A stretch of 64,000 bases of DNA, from assembly GCF_003148825.1 (NCBI RefSeq), contig NZ_QGGZ01000006.1:1-64000 (forward strand). Direction: 5' to 3'. A program made the position numbers and the translations under genes. Shown in pieces: positions 16,759 through 25,554 of the stretch. Position 1 is the stretch's first letter. The number at the start of each line of letters is the position of its first letter. Below the pieces are notes generated by a model that was not told where the DNA came from, ran no database searches, and worked only from the letters and a program-made list of their open reading frames with translations. This stretch comes from Streptomyces sp. CG 926 (GTDB taxonomy: Bacteria > Actinomycetota > Actinomycetes > Streptomycetales > Streptomycetaceae).

Positions 16759-18054
16759 GTGAGTCCGACGCCAAGATCGTCATCGTCGGGGGGCTCCGCG
16801 AGGGCATGGCGGGACGCCCTCGTCGCCGTCGTCGTGGGCTTCGTCCTGATGGCCGTGGTGGCCGCCGCCGGGCTGCTGTGCGCGGGCGCGGGCGACCTTC
16901 CGGGCGGCGCGTTCCCCCATGTGGTCGCCGCGGTCGTGGTGATGGCGGCGGGCGGTTCACTGGAGGTGTCGGGCGGTGCCGGTTCACTGGCGGGGGCGCA
17001 GGTGAGCCTGTCGGTGGTCCCCCTCTCGGTGAGTCTGGCCGGCGCCCTCGTCACCGGCTACCTCTTCCTACGCCCCCTGCACAACCGGGCCGTGGCCCGG
17101 CCCCGCGAACTCATCGGCCGCGCCGTCCCGTTGGTCGTGCTCTGGCTGCTCGCCCTGACCGGCGCCGCCTTCCTCGCCCGCGAGACCTTCGGCATCTCCA
17201 CCGGGGACTCCCCCATCGGGACGATCACCGAACTCCTGGACGCCGCTCCCACGGTGGGCTTCCGGGCCGACCTGCCCGCCACCCTCCTGTACGGACTGCT
17301 CTGGATCCTGGGCCTGTTGCTGATCGCCCTGCTGGTCTCGCGCCGCGCCCCGCTCCCGGCCCGGCTGATCCGCTTCCACACGGCGCTGCGCCCGGCGGCC
17401 TTCGCCACGATGCTGCTGCTCCTCGCCTACGTGGTCCTCGGCATCGGGGTCGGCGTGGTCGTGGCGGCCACCCAGGGCCATGCCGACCGGACCCTGGCCG
17501 TGATCCTGCTCGGGCTGCCGAACCTCGTCTGGCTCGCGCTCACCCTGGGCTTCGGCGGCGCCTGGGAGGGCAACGTCGAGGGTCCCTTCGGGCTGCCGAT
17601 GCCGCAGGTGCTGGACCAGGTCCTGCGCGGCTCCGACCCGTCCCGGATCGACGTGTCCACGCTCGCGGAGCAGGACTCCCGGGCGTGGTGGCTGGTGGTG
17701 GTGGCCGCCGTCCTGCTGCTCGGCACGGGCGTACTGGCCGCCGTACGCTCCCCTGCCCACGTCCGTCCCTGGCAGCACGCCCTCCACCTGGGTGTGGCGC
17801 TGGCCCTGGCGACCCTGGCGGTCTGCCTGCTGGGGCGTGTCCAGGCGCAGTTCGGCCTTTCCCTGCTGGGTATCGGTGAGGTGGACGGCCTCGGTGGCCA
17901 GGTGCGGCTGGAGCCCGTGCTGTGGCGCAATGTCGGGCTCGGGCTGCTGTGGGGGGCGGTGGCGGGCTTCCTGGGCGCCCTGGCGGCCCGTCCGCTGCGT
18001 CGACCCGGCCGGGTCGACGAACCGGCCGCCGCGACCCGCGTGACACCCGAGTAG
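16759..18054 (+). CDS. Streptophobe-family polytopic membrane protein
   Basis: A 431-residue membrane protein with about ten hydrophobic helices. I recognise it as the streptophobe family, which is known only as a conserved actinomycete membrane protein with no assigned function. A conserved soluble loop between the later helices carries FGGAWEGNVEGPFGLPMPQVLDQVL. It is divergent from the DUF6777 gene with 93 bp between starts, so the two may share a regulatory region. The GTG at 16759 begins VSPTPRSSSSGG; the frame is open much further upstream but only over the antisense strand of the DUF6777 gene. Confidence 0.85.
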   Translation: MSPTPRSSSSGGSARAWRDALVAVVVGFVLMAVVAAAGLLCAGAGDLPGGAFPHVVAAVVVMAAGGSLEVSGGAGSLAGAQVSLSVVPLSVSLAGALVTGYLFLRPLHNRAVARPRELIGRAVPLVVLWLLALTGAAFLARETFGISTGDSPIGTITELLDAAPTVGFRADLPATLLYGLLWILGLLLIALLVSRRAPLPARLIRFHTALRPAAFATMLLLLAYVVLGIGVGVVVAATQGHADRTLAVILLGLPNLVWLALTLGFGGAWEGNVEGPFGLPMPQVLDQVLRGSDPSRIDVSTLAEQDSRAWWLVVVAAVLLLGTGVLAAVRSPAHVRPWQHALHLGVALALATLAVCLLGRVQAQFGLSLLGIGEVDGLGGQVRLEPVLWRNVGLGLLWGAVAGFLGALAARPLRRPGRVDEPAAATRVTPE

Positions 18055-18145
18055 CGGGGCCGACGCGCGGTCCGAACCGCCTGCGCGGGCCGGGCGCGGC
18101 CGAAACCGAAGCCGAGGCCAAAGTCGAAGGCGAAGGCGAAGCCGC

Positions 18146-19186
18146 TCAGCCCGTCCCGCCGGACGCCGGCCGGTCGAACACCGGGAGCGCCCATGACGGA
18201 ACCGGCGGCGGGGCGGACAGCTCGGGCCGCGCGGCCTGCACCGCCCCGCCCTCGGCATCCCCCTGGGCACCGGCCACCCCGGTCGTCTGCGGTCGGCCGC
18301 CCTCCCCCGCCCGCCGCAGGGCACCCGTGAACTCCAGGCAGCTGTTCCACCGGTCGTCCGGCGACTTGGCCAGCGCCTTCGCCAGTACCTCGTCCACCGC
18401 CTCCGGCAGGTCCGGGCGCCGCGAGCTCAGCGGGGGCGGGGGGTCGTACTGGTGGGCCCACAGCAGGGCGATGTCGTCGTCGCGCTGGAAGGGCGGTTCC
18501 CCGGCGAGGGTCTCGTAGACGACGCACCCCAGGCTGTAGACGTCGCACCGGCCGTCCACCGGCTTCCCGGAGATCTGTTCCGGCGCCACGTAGGTGACGG
18601 TTCCGACGAACTGTCCGTCGGTCGTGAACCCGGTCAGCGACAGCGTCTTCTTCGTCAGCCCGAAGTCGGTGAGGTAGGCGTGCTCGGGGTGGTCGCGGTC
18701 GGTGCCCGCGGCGATCAGGATGTTGCCCGGTTTCACGTCCCGGTGGACCAGGTCGTGGGCGTGCGCCGCGTCGAGCGCGGAGGCCACCTGGCCGGCGATC
18801 CGCGCGGCCGTCTCCACCGGCAGCGGGCCCGTCCGGTCCAGCATGACCCGCAGGTCCGGGCCTTCGACGAGGCGCATGGCGATGTAGAGCAGTCCGTCCG
18901 CCTCCCCCGCCTCGAACACGGGCACGATGTGTGGGTGCTCGATGGTGGCGGCCACCTTGGACTCATGGACGAACCGCTGCCTGAAGGTGTCGTTCCGGGC
19001 CAGTTCGGGGGCCAGCAGTTTCAGTGCCACCCGACGGTCGAGCCGCAGGTCCCGCGCCTCGTAGACGACGGCCATGCCGCCGCGCCCGATCTCGCTCTCC
19101 ACCAGGTACCCGGCGATCTGCTTCCCCCGCAGGTCGGTCGGGGACCGGCCGGCGGGCTCGGCGGGCTCCGCGCGTTCCTCGTCCAC
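18146..19186 (-). CDS. Soluble Ser/Thr protein kinase (PknF-like context)
   Basis: A 346-residue kinase. The domain spans about 25-285: Gly-rich loop IGRGGMAVVYEA, Lys56 in VALKLL, catalytic HRDVKPGN, DFG, and APEQ. Unlike many actinobacterial kinases it has no transmembrane helix; the tail is short and Pro/Ala-rich. It is the last gene of a tight operon, three bases after the unknown protein, and downstream of an exporter with two FHA domains. FHA domains bind phosphothreonine, so the exporter is the likely substrate, as PknF is for Rv1747 in Mycobacterium tuberculosis. Confidence 0.93.
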   Translation of the reverse strand: MDEERAEPAEPAGRSPTDLRGKQIAGYLVESEIGRGGMAVVYEARDLRLDRRVALKLLAPELARNDTFRQRFVHESKVAATIEHPHIVPVFEAGEADGLLYIAMRLVEGPDLRVMLDRTGPLPVETAARIAGQVASALDAAHAHDLVHRDVKPGNILIAAGTDRDHPEHAYLTDFGLTKKTLSLTGFTTDGQFVGTVTYVAPEQISGKPVDGRCDVYSLGCVVYETLAGEPPFQRDDDIALLWAHQYDPPPPLSSRRPDLPEAVDEVLAKALAKSPDDRWNSCLEFTGALRRAGEGGRPQTTGVAGAQGDAEGGAVQAARPELSAPPPVPSWALPVFDRPASGGTG

Positions 19187-19188
19187 CG

Positions 19189-19953
19189 TCAGTCGCCTCC
19201 GGGGTCGCGGGTCTCCACGATCCGGGTCGGGTCATGCGCCCCCGACCGGTCGGACCGCTCCCCGGGCCCTTCGCCCGGGACATCGACCGCGTCGGTCGGG
19301 GTCGGTTCCCTCCGTACGGCGTCCGCGCCGCCCGGACGCGCGTCCGTCGGCGGCACTTCCGTGGGCGGCACTTCCGTGGGCGGCACTTCCGTGGGCGGCG
19401 GCCGGGGCGCGGGTTCGGGTTCGGGCGCGGCGGGGGCCCCCGGTCCGGCGACGACCGCGTAGGTGGTCATGCGGTCCCCGTCGTCGTACAGCCACCGGCC
19501 CGAATTCTCGTCGTAGAGCCACACCGACTCGCCCTCGATGACCACTCCGGCCCGTAGGCCGCGTACGGAGCGGCGGAAGGCGTCGGTGTCGATCCGGCCC
19601 GAGGCGAGCTCGTCCATGGCCCGCCGGTAGCGTTCCAGTGCCTCGGAGCCCCGGGCGAGCAGCGGCCGGGGGTCCTCGGAGCGGACCGGGGTCCGGCCGC
19701 CGACCGTCGGCGGCGGGTGCGGCACCGCGACCAGCAGTCGGCCGTCCACCCAGGCGGACCAGCCGTTGGCGCACAGGACCTCCCCCCACTCCCCGCGCCG
19801 GGACAGCAGTTGCACGGGCAGGAACGGGTCCAGTGGCACGGTCGGCCGGGAGACGTCGGGGGCCTCCCAGGCGGACAGCCCCTCCTGTGGCACCACATGC
19901 GTGGGCCGGAAGTCCGCCACCTCGCCTCCGGGGTATCCCAGCGGGCTGCTCAT
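19189..19953 (-). CDS. Unknown protein linking FHA-ABC exporter and kinase
   Basis: A 254-residue soluble protein. The first 165 residues look folded, with two Trp/Tyr-rich strands (NGWSAWVDGRLLVAVP and SVWLYDENSGRWLYDDGDRM) that suggest small beta domains. The tail contains three PPTEV repeats encoded by a 15-bp tandem repeat near 19341-19400 and then disordered sequence with many Thr and Asp, possible phosphorylation sites. It lies 5 bp after the exporter stop and 2 bp before the kinase start, so it probably works with both. I do not recognise the family. Confidence 0.75.
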   Translation of the reverse strand: MSSPLGYPGGEVADFRPTHVVPQEGLSAWEAPDVSRPTVPLDPFLPVQLLSRRGEWGEVLCANGWSAWVDGRLLVAVPHPPPTVGGRTPVRSEDPRPLLARGSEALERYRRAMDELASGRIDTDAFRRSVRGLRAGVVIEGESVWLYDENSGRWLYDDGDRMTTYAVVAGPGAPAAPEPEPAPRPPPTEVPPTEVPPTEVPPTDARPGGADAVRREPTPTDAVDVPGEGPGERSDRSGAHDPTRIVETRDPGGD

Positions 19954-19958
19954 AGGGC

Positions 19959-22349
19959 CTACTTCCGCATGATGGTCGGCTCGTGCCGGCGCAGCAGCCG
20001 GGCGACCAGCACGCCGAACAGCACGGACAAGGCGACGAGCATGCCCATCTCGAGGAGCCACAGGTGGGCCTTGTGGTCGAACAGCGGATCCTGCGTGATC
20101 TTGCCGGGCACGATCGCGCCGAGGTCGATGGTGCCCGCCATCGCTCCCATGGCCCACCGGGCCGGCACGAACCAGGCCAGCTGTTCGATGACGGGGACGC
20201 CGGTGAGTTTCAGCAGGGAGCCGCAGAAGACGACCTGGACGATCGTGAGGAGGACCAGGAGTGGCATGGTGACCTCCTCCTTGGTCACCAGGGCGGAGAT
20301 CAGCAGGCCGAGCAGCATCGCGGTGAGGGACAGCAGGGCGACGGCGAGGGTGATCTCCAGCAGTGGTGGCATGAAGTTGCCCCGGCCGCCGGGAGCGTTG
20401 ATGGTGACTCCGGCGAGGCCGACGAGGGTGAGGACCACGGCCTGGGCGACGGTGATCACGCCGAGAACCACGACCTTGGACATCAGGTAGGCCGACCGGG
20501 AGAGGCCGACGGAGCGCTCACGCTGGTAGATGACGCGTTCCTTGACGAGTTCGCGCACCGCGTTGGCGGCGCCGATCAGGACTCCGCCCACGCACAGGAT
20601 GAACAGGGCGTTCAGCGCCGTTTCGGCCGTGAGGGAGTTGCCGGCCAGCGCGCGGGCCATGGCTCCCATGACGAACGGCAGCGCGACCATGATGATCAGG
20701 AAGGTGCGGTCGGACCTGAGCACGGCGGCGTACCGGCGGGTCAGGGTGGAGAGCTGGGAGCCCCAGCTCTGGGCCTTGGGGGGTGGCTGCGGCGAGCCGC
20801 CGGCGGCTCGTTCGGCCTGTGCCGTGAGCATGGGTCGGCCGGCGGCGACGTCGATGTGGCGGCGCTGCAGCGGCGAGGCCCGGTACTCCCCCGCCCAGTC
20901 GCGGTCGCGCTCGTTCTCGAAGGCTTCGAAGGCCTCGGGCCACTGTTCGAAGCCGAAGAAGTCGAGGGCCTCCCCGGGGGCGCCGTAGTAGGCGATGCGC
21001 CCGCCGGGCGCGAGGACCAGGAGGCGGTCGCAGCCTTCGAGGTTGAGCACGCTGTGGGTGACGACGATGACCGTGCGGCCGTCGTCCGCGAGGTCGCGCA
21101 GCATGTTCATCACCGAGCGGTCCATCCCGGGGTCGAGGCCGGAGGTGGGCTCGTCCAGGAAGAGCAGGGAGGGCTTGGTGAGCAGTTCCAGGGCGACGGA
21201 GACGCGTTTGCGCTGGCCGCCCGAGAGGCTGTGGATGGGTTGGTCGGCGCGCTGTTCGAGGCCGAGTTCGCCGATCACCTCGTCGACCCGGGCCTGTCGT
21301 TCGGCCTTGGCGGTGTCCTGCGGGAAGCGCAGTTCGGCGGCGTAGGTGAGGGCGCGCCGGACGGTGAGCTGGGAGTGCAGGATGTCGTCCTGCGGGACGA
21401 GGCCGATGCGGCTGCGCAGCTCGGCGTAGTCGCGGTAGAGGTCGCGCCCGTCGTACAGGACGGTGCCCTGGTCGGCGGGGCGCAGGCCGGTCAGTGCGCC
21501 GAGCAGGGTGGATTTACCCGCTCCGCTGGGGCCCACGACGGCGAGCAGGCATTTGGCGCCGACCGGGAAGGAGACCTGGTCGAGGAGGGTCTTGCGGCCG
21601 CGGTCGACGACGACGGTGAGGCCCTGCACGTCGAGGGAGACCTCCCCGGTGTCCACGTACTCCTGCAGCTGGTCGCCGACGAGGCAGAAGACCGAGTGAC
21701 CGATGCCGACGATGTCGCCCTCGGTGACGGGGGTGGCCCGGGTGACGGCGGCGCCGTTGAGGTAGGTGCCGTTGTGGCTGCCGAGGTCGACGATCTCGTA
21801 GCCGCCGTCGGCGAGGGCGTGCAGTTCGGCATGCTGCCGGGACACGGTGAGGTCGTCGACGACGAGGTCGCTGTCGGGGGCGCGGCCGATGCGGACGGTG
21901 GTACGCACGGGCAGCGGTCGTACGCTCGTCGGCTGTCGGAAGGTGCCGGTCAGGGACGGGTTCGCGACCTGGGAGGGCCGGCCGGTGCCCGCCGAAGGGG
22001 GTGGTGGCGGGGGCGGCGGAGGCGGCGGCGCGGCGCCGATGACGGCGGCGCGCGGCCCGTCGTCGAGGCTGCCGAAGCGCAGTTCGGTGCCCACACCGAC
22101 GCTCCACTCGTGGATGCGGTGGCCGTCGGCATAGGTGCCGTTGGTGCTGCCCTCGTCCTCCAGCGTCCAGTGGTCGCCGTCCGGACGCAGGATCGCGTGG
22201 TGCCAGGAGACGCGGGCGTCGTCGAGGCAGATCTCGCAAAGGGGGTCCCGACCGACGTGGTAGATCCGGTCGGGATCCATCTCGGTGGCGCCCCAGTCGG
22301 TCACCAGGACGAGCTGGGGCGCGGTCGGCACACCGGGGCGCTGGACCAT
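19959..22349 (-). CDS. Two-FHA-domain ABC exporter (Rv1747-like)
   Basis: A 796-residue ABCG-type half transporter with regulatory domains. FHA 1 covers about 20-100 (VGRDPLCE, WHHA, STNGTY); a poly-Pro linker leads to FHA 2 at about 150-225 (RIGRAPDSD, SRQHAEL, SHNGTYLNG). The ATPase follows with Walker A GPSGAGKST near 272, LSGGQRKRV and FLDEPTSGLDP, then six C-terminal membrane helices from about 560. The order matches Rv1747, an exporter activated by Thr phosphorylation read by its own FHA domains. The exported compound is not known here. Confidence 0.93.
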   Translation of the reverse strand: MVQRPGVPTAPQLVLVTDWGATEMDPDRIYHVGRDPLCEICLDDARVSWHHAILRPDGDHWTLEDEGSTNGTYADGHRIHEWSVGVGTELRFGSLDDGPRAAVIGAAPPPPPPPPPPPSAGTGRPSQVANPSLTGTFRQPTSVRPLPVRTTVRIGRAPDSDLVVDDLTVSRQHAELHALADGGYEIVDLGSHNGTYLNGAAVTRATPVTEGDIVGIGHSVFCLVGDQLQEYVDTGEVSLDVQGLTVVVDRGRKTLLDQVSFPVGAKCLLAVVGPSGAGKSTLLGALTGLRPADQGTVLYDGRDLYRDYAELRSRIGLVPQDDILHSQLTVRRALTYAAELRFPQDTAKAERQARVDEVIGELGLEQRADQPIHSLSGGQRKRVSVALELLTKPSLLFLDEPTSGLDPGMDRSVMNMLRDLADDGRTVIVVTHSVLNLEGCDRLLVLAPGGRIAYYGAPGEALDFFGFEQWPEAFEAFENERDRDWAGEYRASPLQRRHIDVAAGRPMLTAQAERAAGGSPQPPPKAQSWGSQLSTLTRRYAAVLRSDRTFLIIMVALPFVMGAMARALAGNSLTAETALNALFILCVGGVLIGAANAVRELVKERVIYQRERSVGLSRSAYLMSKVVVLGVITVAQAVVLTLVGLAGVTINAPGGRGNFMPPLLEITLAVALLSLTAMLLGLLISALVTKEEVTMPLLVLLTIVQVVFCGSLLKLTGVPVIEQLAWFVPARWAMGAMAGTIDLGAIVPGKITQDPLFDHKAHLWLLEMGMLVALSVLFGVLVARLLRRHEPTIMRK

Positions 22350-22428
22350 GACCAGATTTTCCCACGATCCCGAAGGTCCGGCACCGGTCGGGCATCGTTG
22401 CAGGTCAGAGCCCTCTTATGGGTAATGA

Positions 22429-22443
22429 CAACGGTCCCCGTTG
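22429..22443. promoter_or_regulatory. Inverted repeat upstream of the cation exporter gene
   Basis: CAACGG and CCGTTG form perfect 6-bp arms around TCC, about 85 bp before the exporter start and in the gap with the divergent FHA-ABC gene. It is a candidate site for a metal-responsive regulator; it does not clearly match the Zur consensus I remember. Confidence 0.35.
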
Positions 22444-22528
22444 CAGCCTTTGCCGATCCCGCCGGGGTGCGCTTCACTTCACGCGACGGGACCGAACACA
22501 CGGGTGCCGCGACGAGACGGGGGACGCC

Positions 22529-23569
22529 ATGAGTGGGCACGACCACGCGCACGACGGCCACGGACACGGGCCCGGGTCGGACGGCCACGGACACGGCCAC
22601 GGACCCGGCGGGCACAGCCACGGCGTGTCGGCGGACGCCGACCGGCGCTGGCTGGCGATCGCGCTGGCCCTGATCGGCGGGTTCATGGCCGTCGAGGTGG
22701 TCATCGGCGTCATGGCCAACTCGCTGGCCCTGATCTCGGACGCGGCCCACATGCTGACCGACGCCGTCTCGATCGTCCTGGCGCTCATCGCCATGCGGCT
22801 GGCCGCGCGCCCCGCCCGCGGAGGTTTCACGTACGGCCTCAAGCGGGCGGAGATACTCTCCGCCCAGGCGAACGGGCTGACGCTGATCCTGCTGGCGCTC
22901 TGGCTCGCGTACGAGGCGGTGCGGCGGCTGATGGACCCGCCGCCCGTGGAGGGCGGGCTGGTCGTGGTGACGGCGCTCGCGGGCATCGTCGTCAATGTGG
23001 CCGCGGCCTGGTGCATCTCCCGGGCGAACCGTTCCACGCTCGTCGTCGAGGGCGCCTACCAGCACATCCTGAACGACCTGTTCGCCTTCATCGGGACCGC
23101 GATCGCCGGTCTGATCGTGCTGACCACCGGTTTCCGGCAGGCGGACGCGATCGCCACGCTGGTCGTGGTGGTGCTGATGCTCAAGGCGGGCTACGGGCTG
23201 GTCCGCGAGTCCGGCCGGATCCTCCTGGAGGCAGCTCCCGCCCATGTGGACCCGGACGCGGTCGGCGACCGGCTCGTCGGGCACCCGCCCGTCACCGAGG
23301 TCCACGACCTGCACATCTGGACGATCACCTCGGGTCAGGCGGCGCTCTCCGCGCACGTGCTGGTGGAGCCGGCGGGCGACTGTCACGCCGTCCGCAGGGA
23401 CCTGGAGGGGCTGCTGGAGAAGGAGTACGGGATCACGCACACCACCCTCCAGGTCGATCACGCCCAGGACTCCCTCCTGACGGTCGGCCGCGCGGGCGGG
23501 GGCGCGTCCGACGCGCACTGCGCGGACGCGCACGGACCGGTCCACCGGCAGGGACCGCACGACCACTGA
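22529..23569 (+). CDS. Cation diffusion facilitator (ZitB-like Zn2+ exporter)
   Basis: A 346-residue CDF transporter. The first 45 residues are a His/Gly-rich loop with many HGH and HDH runs. Six hydrophobic helices follow; helix II has the metal site SDAAHMLTD and helix V carries HILNDLFAF, the HxxxD pair of zinc-type members. The C-terminal cytoplasmic domain (about 205-320) has the VHDLHIWTITSG strand, and the tail again is His-rich. It should export Zn2+ or similar ions by proton antiport. ATG 22529 begins the His-rich loop. Confidence 0.9.
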   Translation: MSGHDHAHDGHGHGPGSDGHGHGHGPGGHSHGVSADADRRWLAIALALIGGFMAVEVVIGVMANSLALISDAAHMLTDAVSIVLALIAMRLAARPARGGFTYGLKRAEILSAQANGLTLILLALWLAYEAVRRLMDPPPVEGGLVVVTALAGIVVNVAAAWCISRANRSTLVVEGAYQHILNDLFAFIGTAIAGLIVLTTGFRQADAIATLVVVVLMLKAGYGLVRESGRILLEAAPAHVDPDAVGDRLVGHPPVTEVHDLHIWTITSGQAALSAHVLVEPAGDCHAVRRDLEGLLEKEYGITHTTLQVDHAQDSLLTVGRAGGGASDAHCADAHGPVHRQGPHDH

Positions 23570-23627
23570 CGGCGGAACGCGTACCGCACGTCATTGGCAC
23601 GGGTCCCGACGGGGCAGAGATGGACCC

Positions 23628-24107
23628 ATGACGCACAAACGCAGTGCCGGACTGCTCCTCTTCCGGCGGACCGGTCCGGAGCCGGAGACCGGTGTCGAGG
23701 TACTCCTCGGACATATGGGCGGTCCGCTCTGGGCCGGGCGGGAAGCCGGTGGCTGGGCCATCCCCAAGGGTGAATACGGACCGGAGGAGACTCCGCGGGA
23801 CGCGGCCCGCCGGGAATTCACCGAGGAGATCGGGCTGCCTCCGCCGGAGGGCGAGTACGTTCCCCTGGGCGAGGTGCGCCTGACCAGCGGAAAGCTGGTG
23901 ACCATCTGGGCGGTGGAGGCGGATCTCGACCCCGCGCTGATGGTGCCCGGGACCTTCTCGATGGAGTGGCCGCCGCACTCCGGGAACGTCCAGGACTTCC
24001 CGGAGCTGGACCGGGTGGCCTGGTTTGCTCCCACCGTGGCGCAAAACATGCTGATCCCCTCCCAACTCCCCTTCCTGGAGCGACTGTTGGCGCTCCTGAA
24101 GGTTTGA
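23628..24107 (+). CDS. NUDIX hydrolase
   Basis: A 159-residue protein with a complete Nudix box starting at GEYGPEETPRDAARREFTEE, matching Gx5Ex7REUxEExGU. The N-terminus (KRSAGLLLFRRT) and the later strand KLVTIWAVEADLDP fit proteins related to diadenosine polyphosphate hydrolases. The substrate is a nucleoside diphosphate derivative of unknown identity. It follows the cation exporter by 58 bp. Confidence 0.88.
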   Translation: MTHKRSAGLLLFRRTGPEPETGVEVLLGHMGGPLWAGREAGGWAIPKGEYGPEETPRDAARREFTEEIGLPPPEGEYVPLGEVRLTSGKLVTIWAVEADLDPALMVPGTFSMEWPPHSGNVQDFPELDRVAWFAPTVAQNMLIPSQLPFLERLLALLKV

Positions 24108-24155
24108 CCCACACTTGCACTTGCCAACACCCTTACCTGCATGGACATTGCACAC

Positions 24156-25409
24156 ATGACGAACGTCGTGCTGGTGGGAACCTTGGACACCAAGGGTGTG
24201 GAGTACGGCTGGCTGCGCGAGAGGCTGCTGCGCGCCGGCGTCGAAGTGGTACTGGTCGACACAGGAATCATGGGCGAACCCCGGGTGCCCGCCGACGTCC
24301 CGCGGGACGCGGTGGCCCGGGCCGCGGGAACGGAACTGTCGGAACTGCGCACGGCCGCCGACCGGGGTGCGGCCGTGGCCACCATGGCGAGGGGCGCGGA
24401 GGCGACCCTCTTACGCCTGCACGCCGAGGGCAGGCTGCACGGGGTGCTCGCCATCGGCGGGAGCGGCGGCACCTCCATCGCCACCCGGGCGATGCGCGCC
24501 CTGCCGCTGGGCGTACCGAAACTGATGGTCTCGTCGATGGCGTCCGGGGACGTCCGCCCGTATGTGGGCTCCTCGGACATCACCCTGATGTACAGCGTCG
24601 TGGACATCGCGGGGATCAACAGCGTCTCGGCACCGGTCCTGGCGAACGCCGTGGCGGCGATCACCGGGATGGCCCGGGCCTACGCCCGCACCTCCCCGGA
24701 GGGCCGCCCGCCCCGGCTGGGCACGGGGAGCCGCCCGTTGATCGCGGCGAGCATGGCGGGCGTGACCACGGCCGGGGTGGACGCGGCGCGCGAGCGGCTG
24801 ACGGAGCTCGGCTACGAGGTACTGGTCTTCCACGTCAGCGGCACCGGCGGTCGCACCCTGGAGACCCTGGCCGGCGAGGGGGTCTTCGCGGGCGTCCTCG
24901 ACCTCACCCTCAGCGAGCTCGCCGACGACCTGTGCGGGGGCATCCTCAGCGCGGGCCCCGACCGGCTCAGCGCGGCCGGCCGGGCCGGAATCCCGCAGGT
25001 GGTGAGCCTGGGGGCGCTGGACATGGTGAAGTTCGGCCCGCTGGAGAGCCTGCCCCGACAGCTCCTGGACCGGGGCGTCCACGTCCACAATCCGTCGATC
25101 ACGGTGACCCGTACGACCCCGGCCGAGTGCGCGGAACTCGGCCGCCGGGTCGCCGCCAAACTGCGCGTGGCGACCGGACCCACGGCGGTCTGCGTCCCGC
25201 TCCGTGGACTGTCCACGCTCGGCGCGCCGGGCGGGCCGTACCATGACGCCGGCGCGGACCGGGCCTTGTTCTCGGCGCTGCGCGAGGGCCTGCGGGGAAG
25301 TGCCACCAGGCTCTACGACTACGACACGCACATCAACGATCCGGCCTTCGGGCAGGCGGCGGCCGACCGGCTGCACGCCATGATCGGTGCGCTGTCGGCC
25401 GCGGCCTGA
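24156..25409 (+). CDS. Tm-1-like ATP-binding protein (UPF0261), with an in-frame TTA codon
   Basis: A 417-residue protein with the family hallmark VVLVGTLDTKG at the N-terminus and a second conserved block (VVSLGALDMVKFGP) near residue 290. The plant homologue Tm-1 binds ATP and inhibits tobamovirus replication; the bacterial role is unknown. Family members are often beside a PEP-hydrolase-like TIM-barrel gene, which is absent here. Codon 86 at 24411-24413 is TTA, so translation should need the bldA tRNA. ATG 24141, five codons upstream, is an alternative start; no clear ribosome site marks either. Confidence 0.85.
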   Translation: MTNVVLVGTLDTKGVEYGWLRERLLRAGVEVVLVDTGIMGEPRVPADVPRDAVARAAGTELSELRTAADRGAAVATMARGAEATLLRLHAEGRLHGVLAIGGSGGTSIATRAMRALPLGVPKLMVSSMASGDVRPYVGSSDITLMYSVVDIAGINSVSAPVLANAVAAITGMARAYARTSPEGRPPRLGTGSRPLIAASMAGVTTAGVDAARERLTELGYEVLVFHVSGTGGRTLETLAGEGVFAGVLDLTLSELADDLCGGILSAGPDRLSAAGRAGIPQVVSLGALDMVKFGPLESLPRQLLDRGVHVHNPSITVTRTTPAECAELGRRVAAKLRVATGPTAVCVPLRGLSTLGAPGGPYHDAGADRALFSALREGLRGSATRLYDYDTHINDPAFGQAAADRLHAMIGALSAAA

Positions 25410-25414
25410 GCCAT

Positions 25415-25443
25415 CCGCCGTGGTTGGGAACCGGCCACGGCGG
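25415..25443 (+). terminator. Hairpin after the Tm-1-like gene
   Basis: A perfect 9-bp stem CCGCCGTGG / CCACGGCGG around 11 nt starts 6 bp after the stop. It separates this gene from the kinase downstream. Confidence 0.55.
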
Positions 25444-25554
25444 AAACCACGTCCCTTGGGGCGTCCGGTCCGGGGAGGGCCGGTGGACGCCGGTCCGGGA
25501 CCGGTCGTCCGAGCGAATGCGGCGGCGCCACACGGCAGGCAGGGGGCAGGAACG

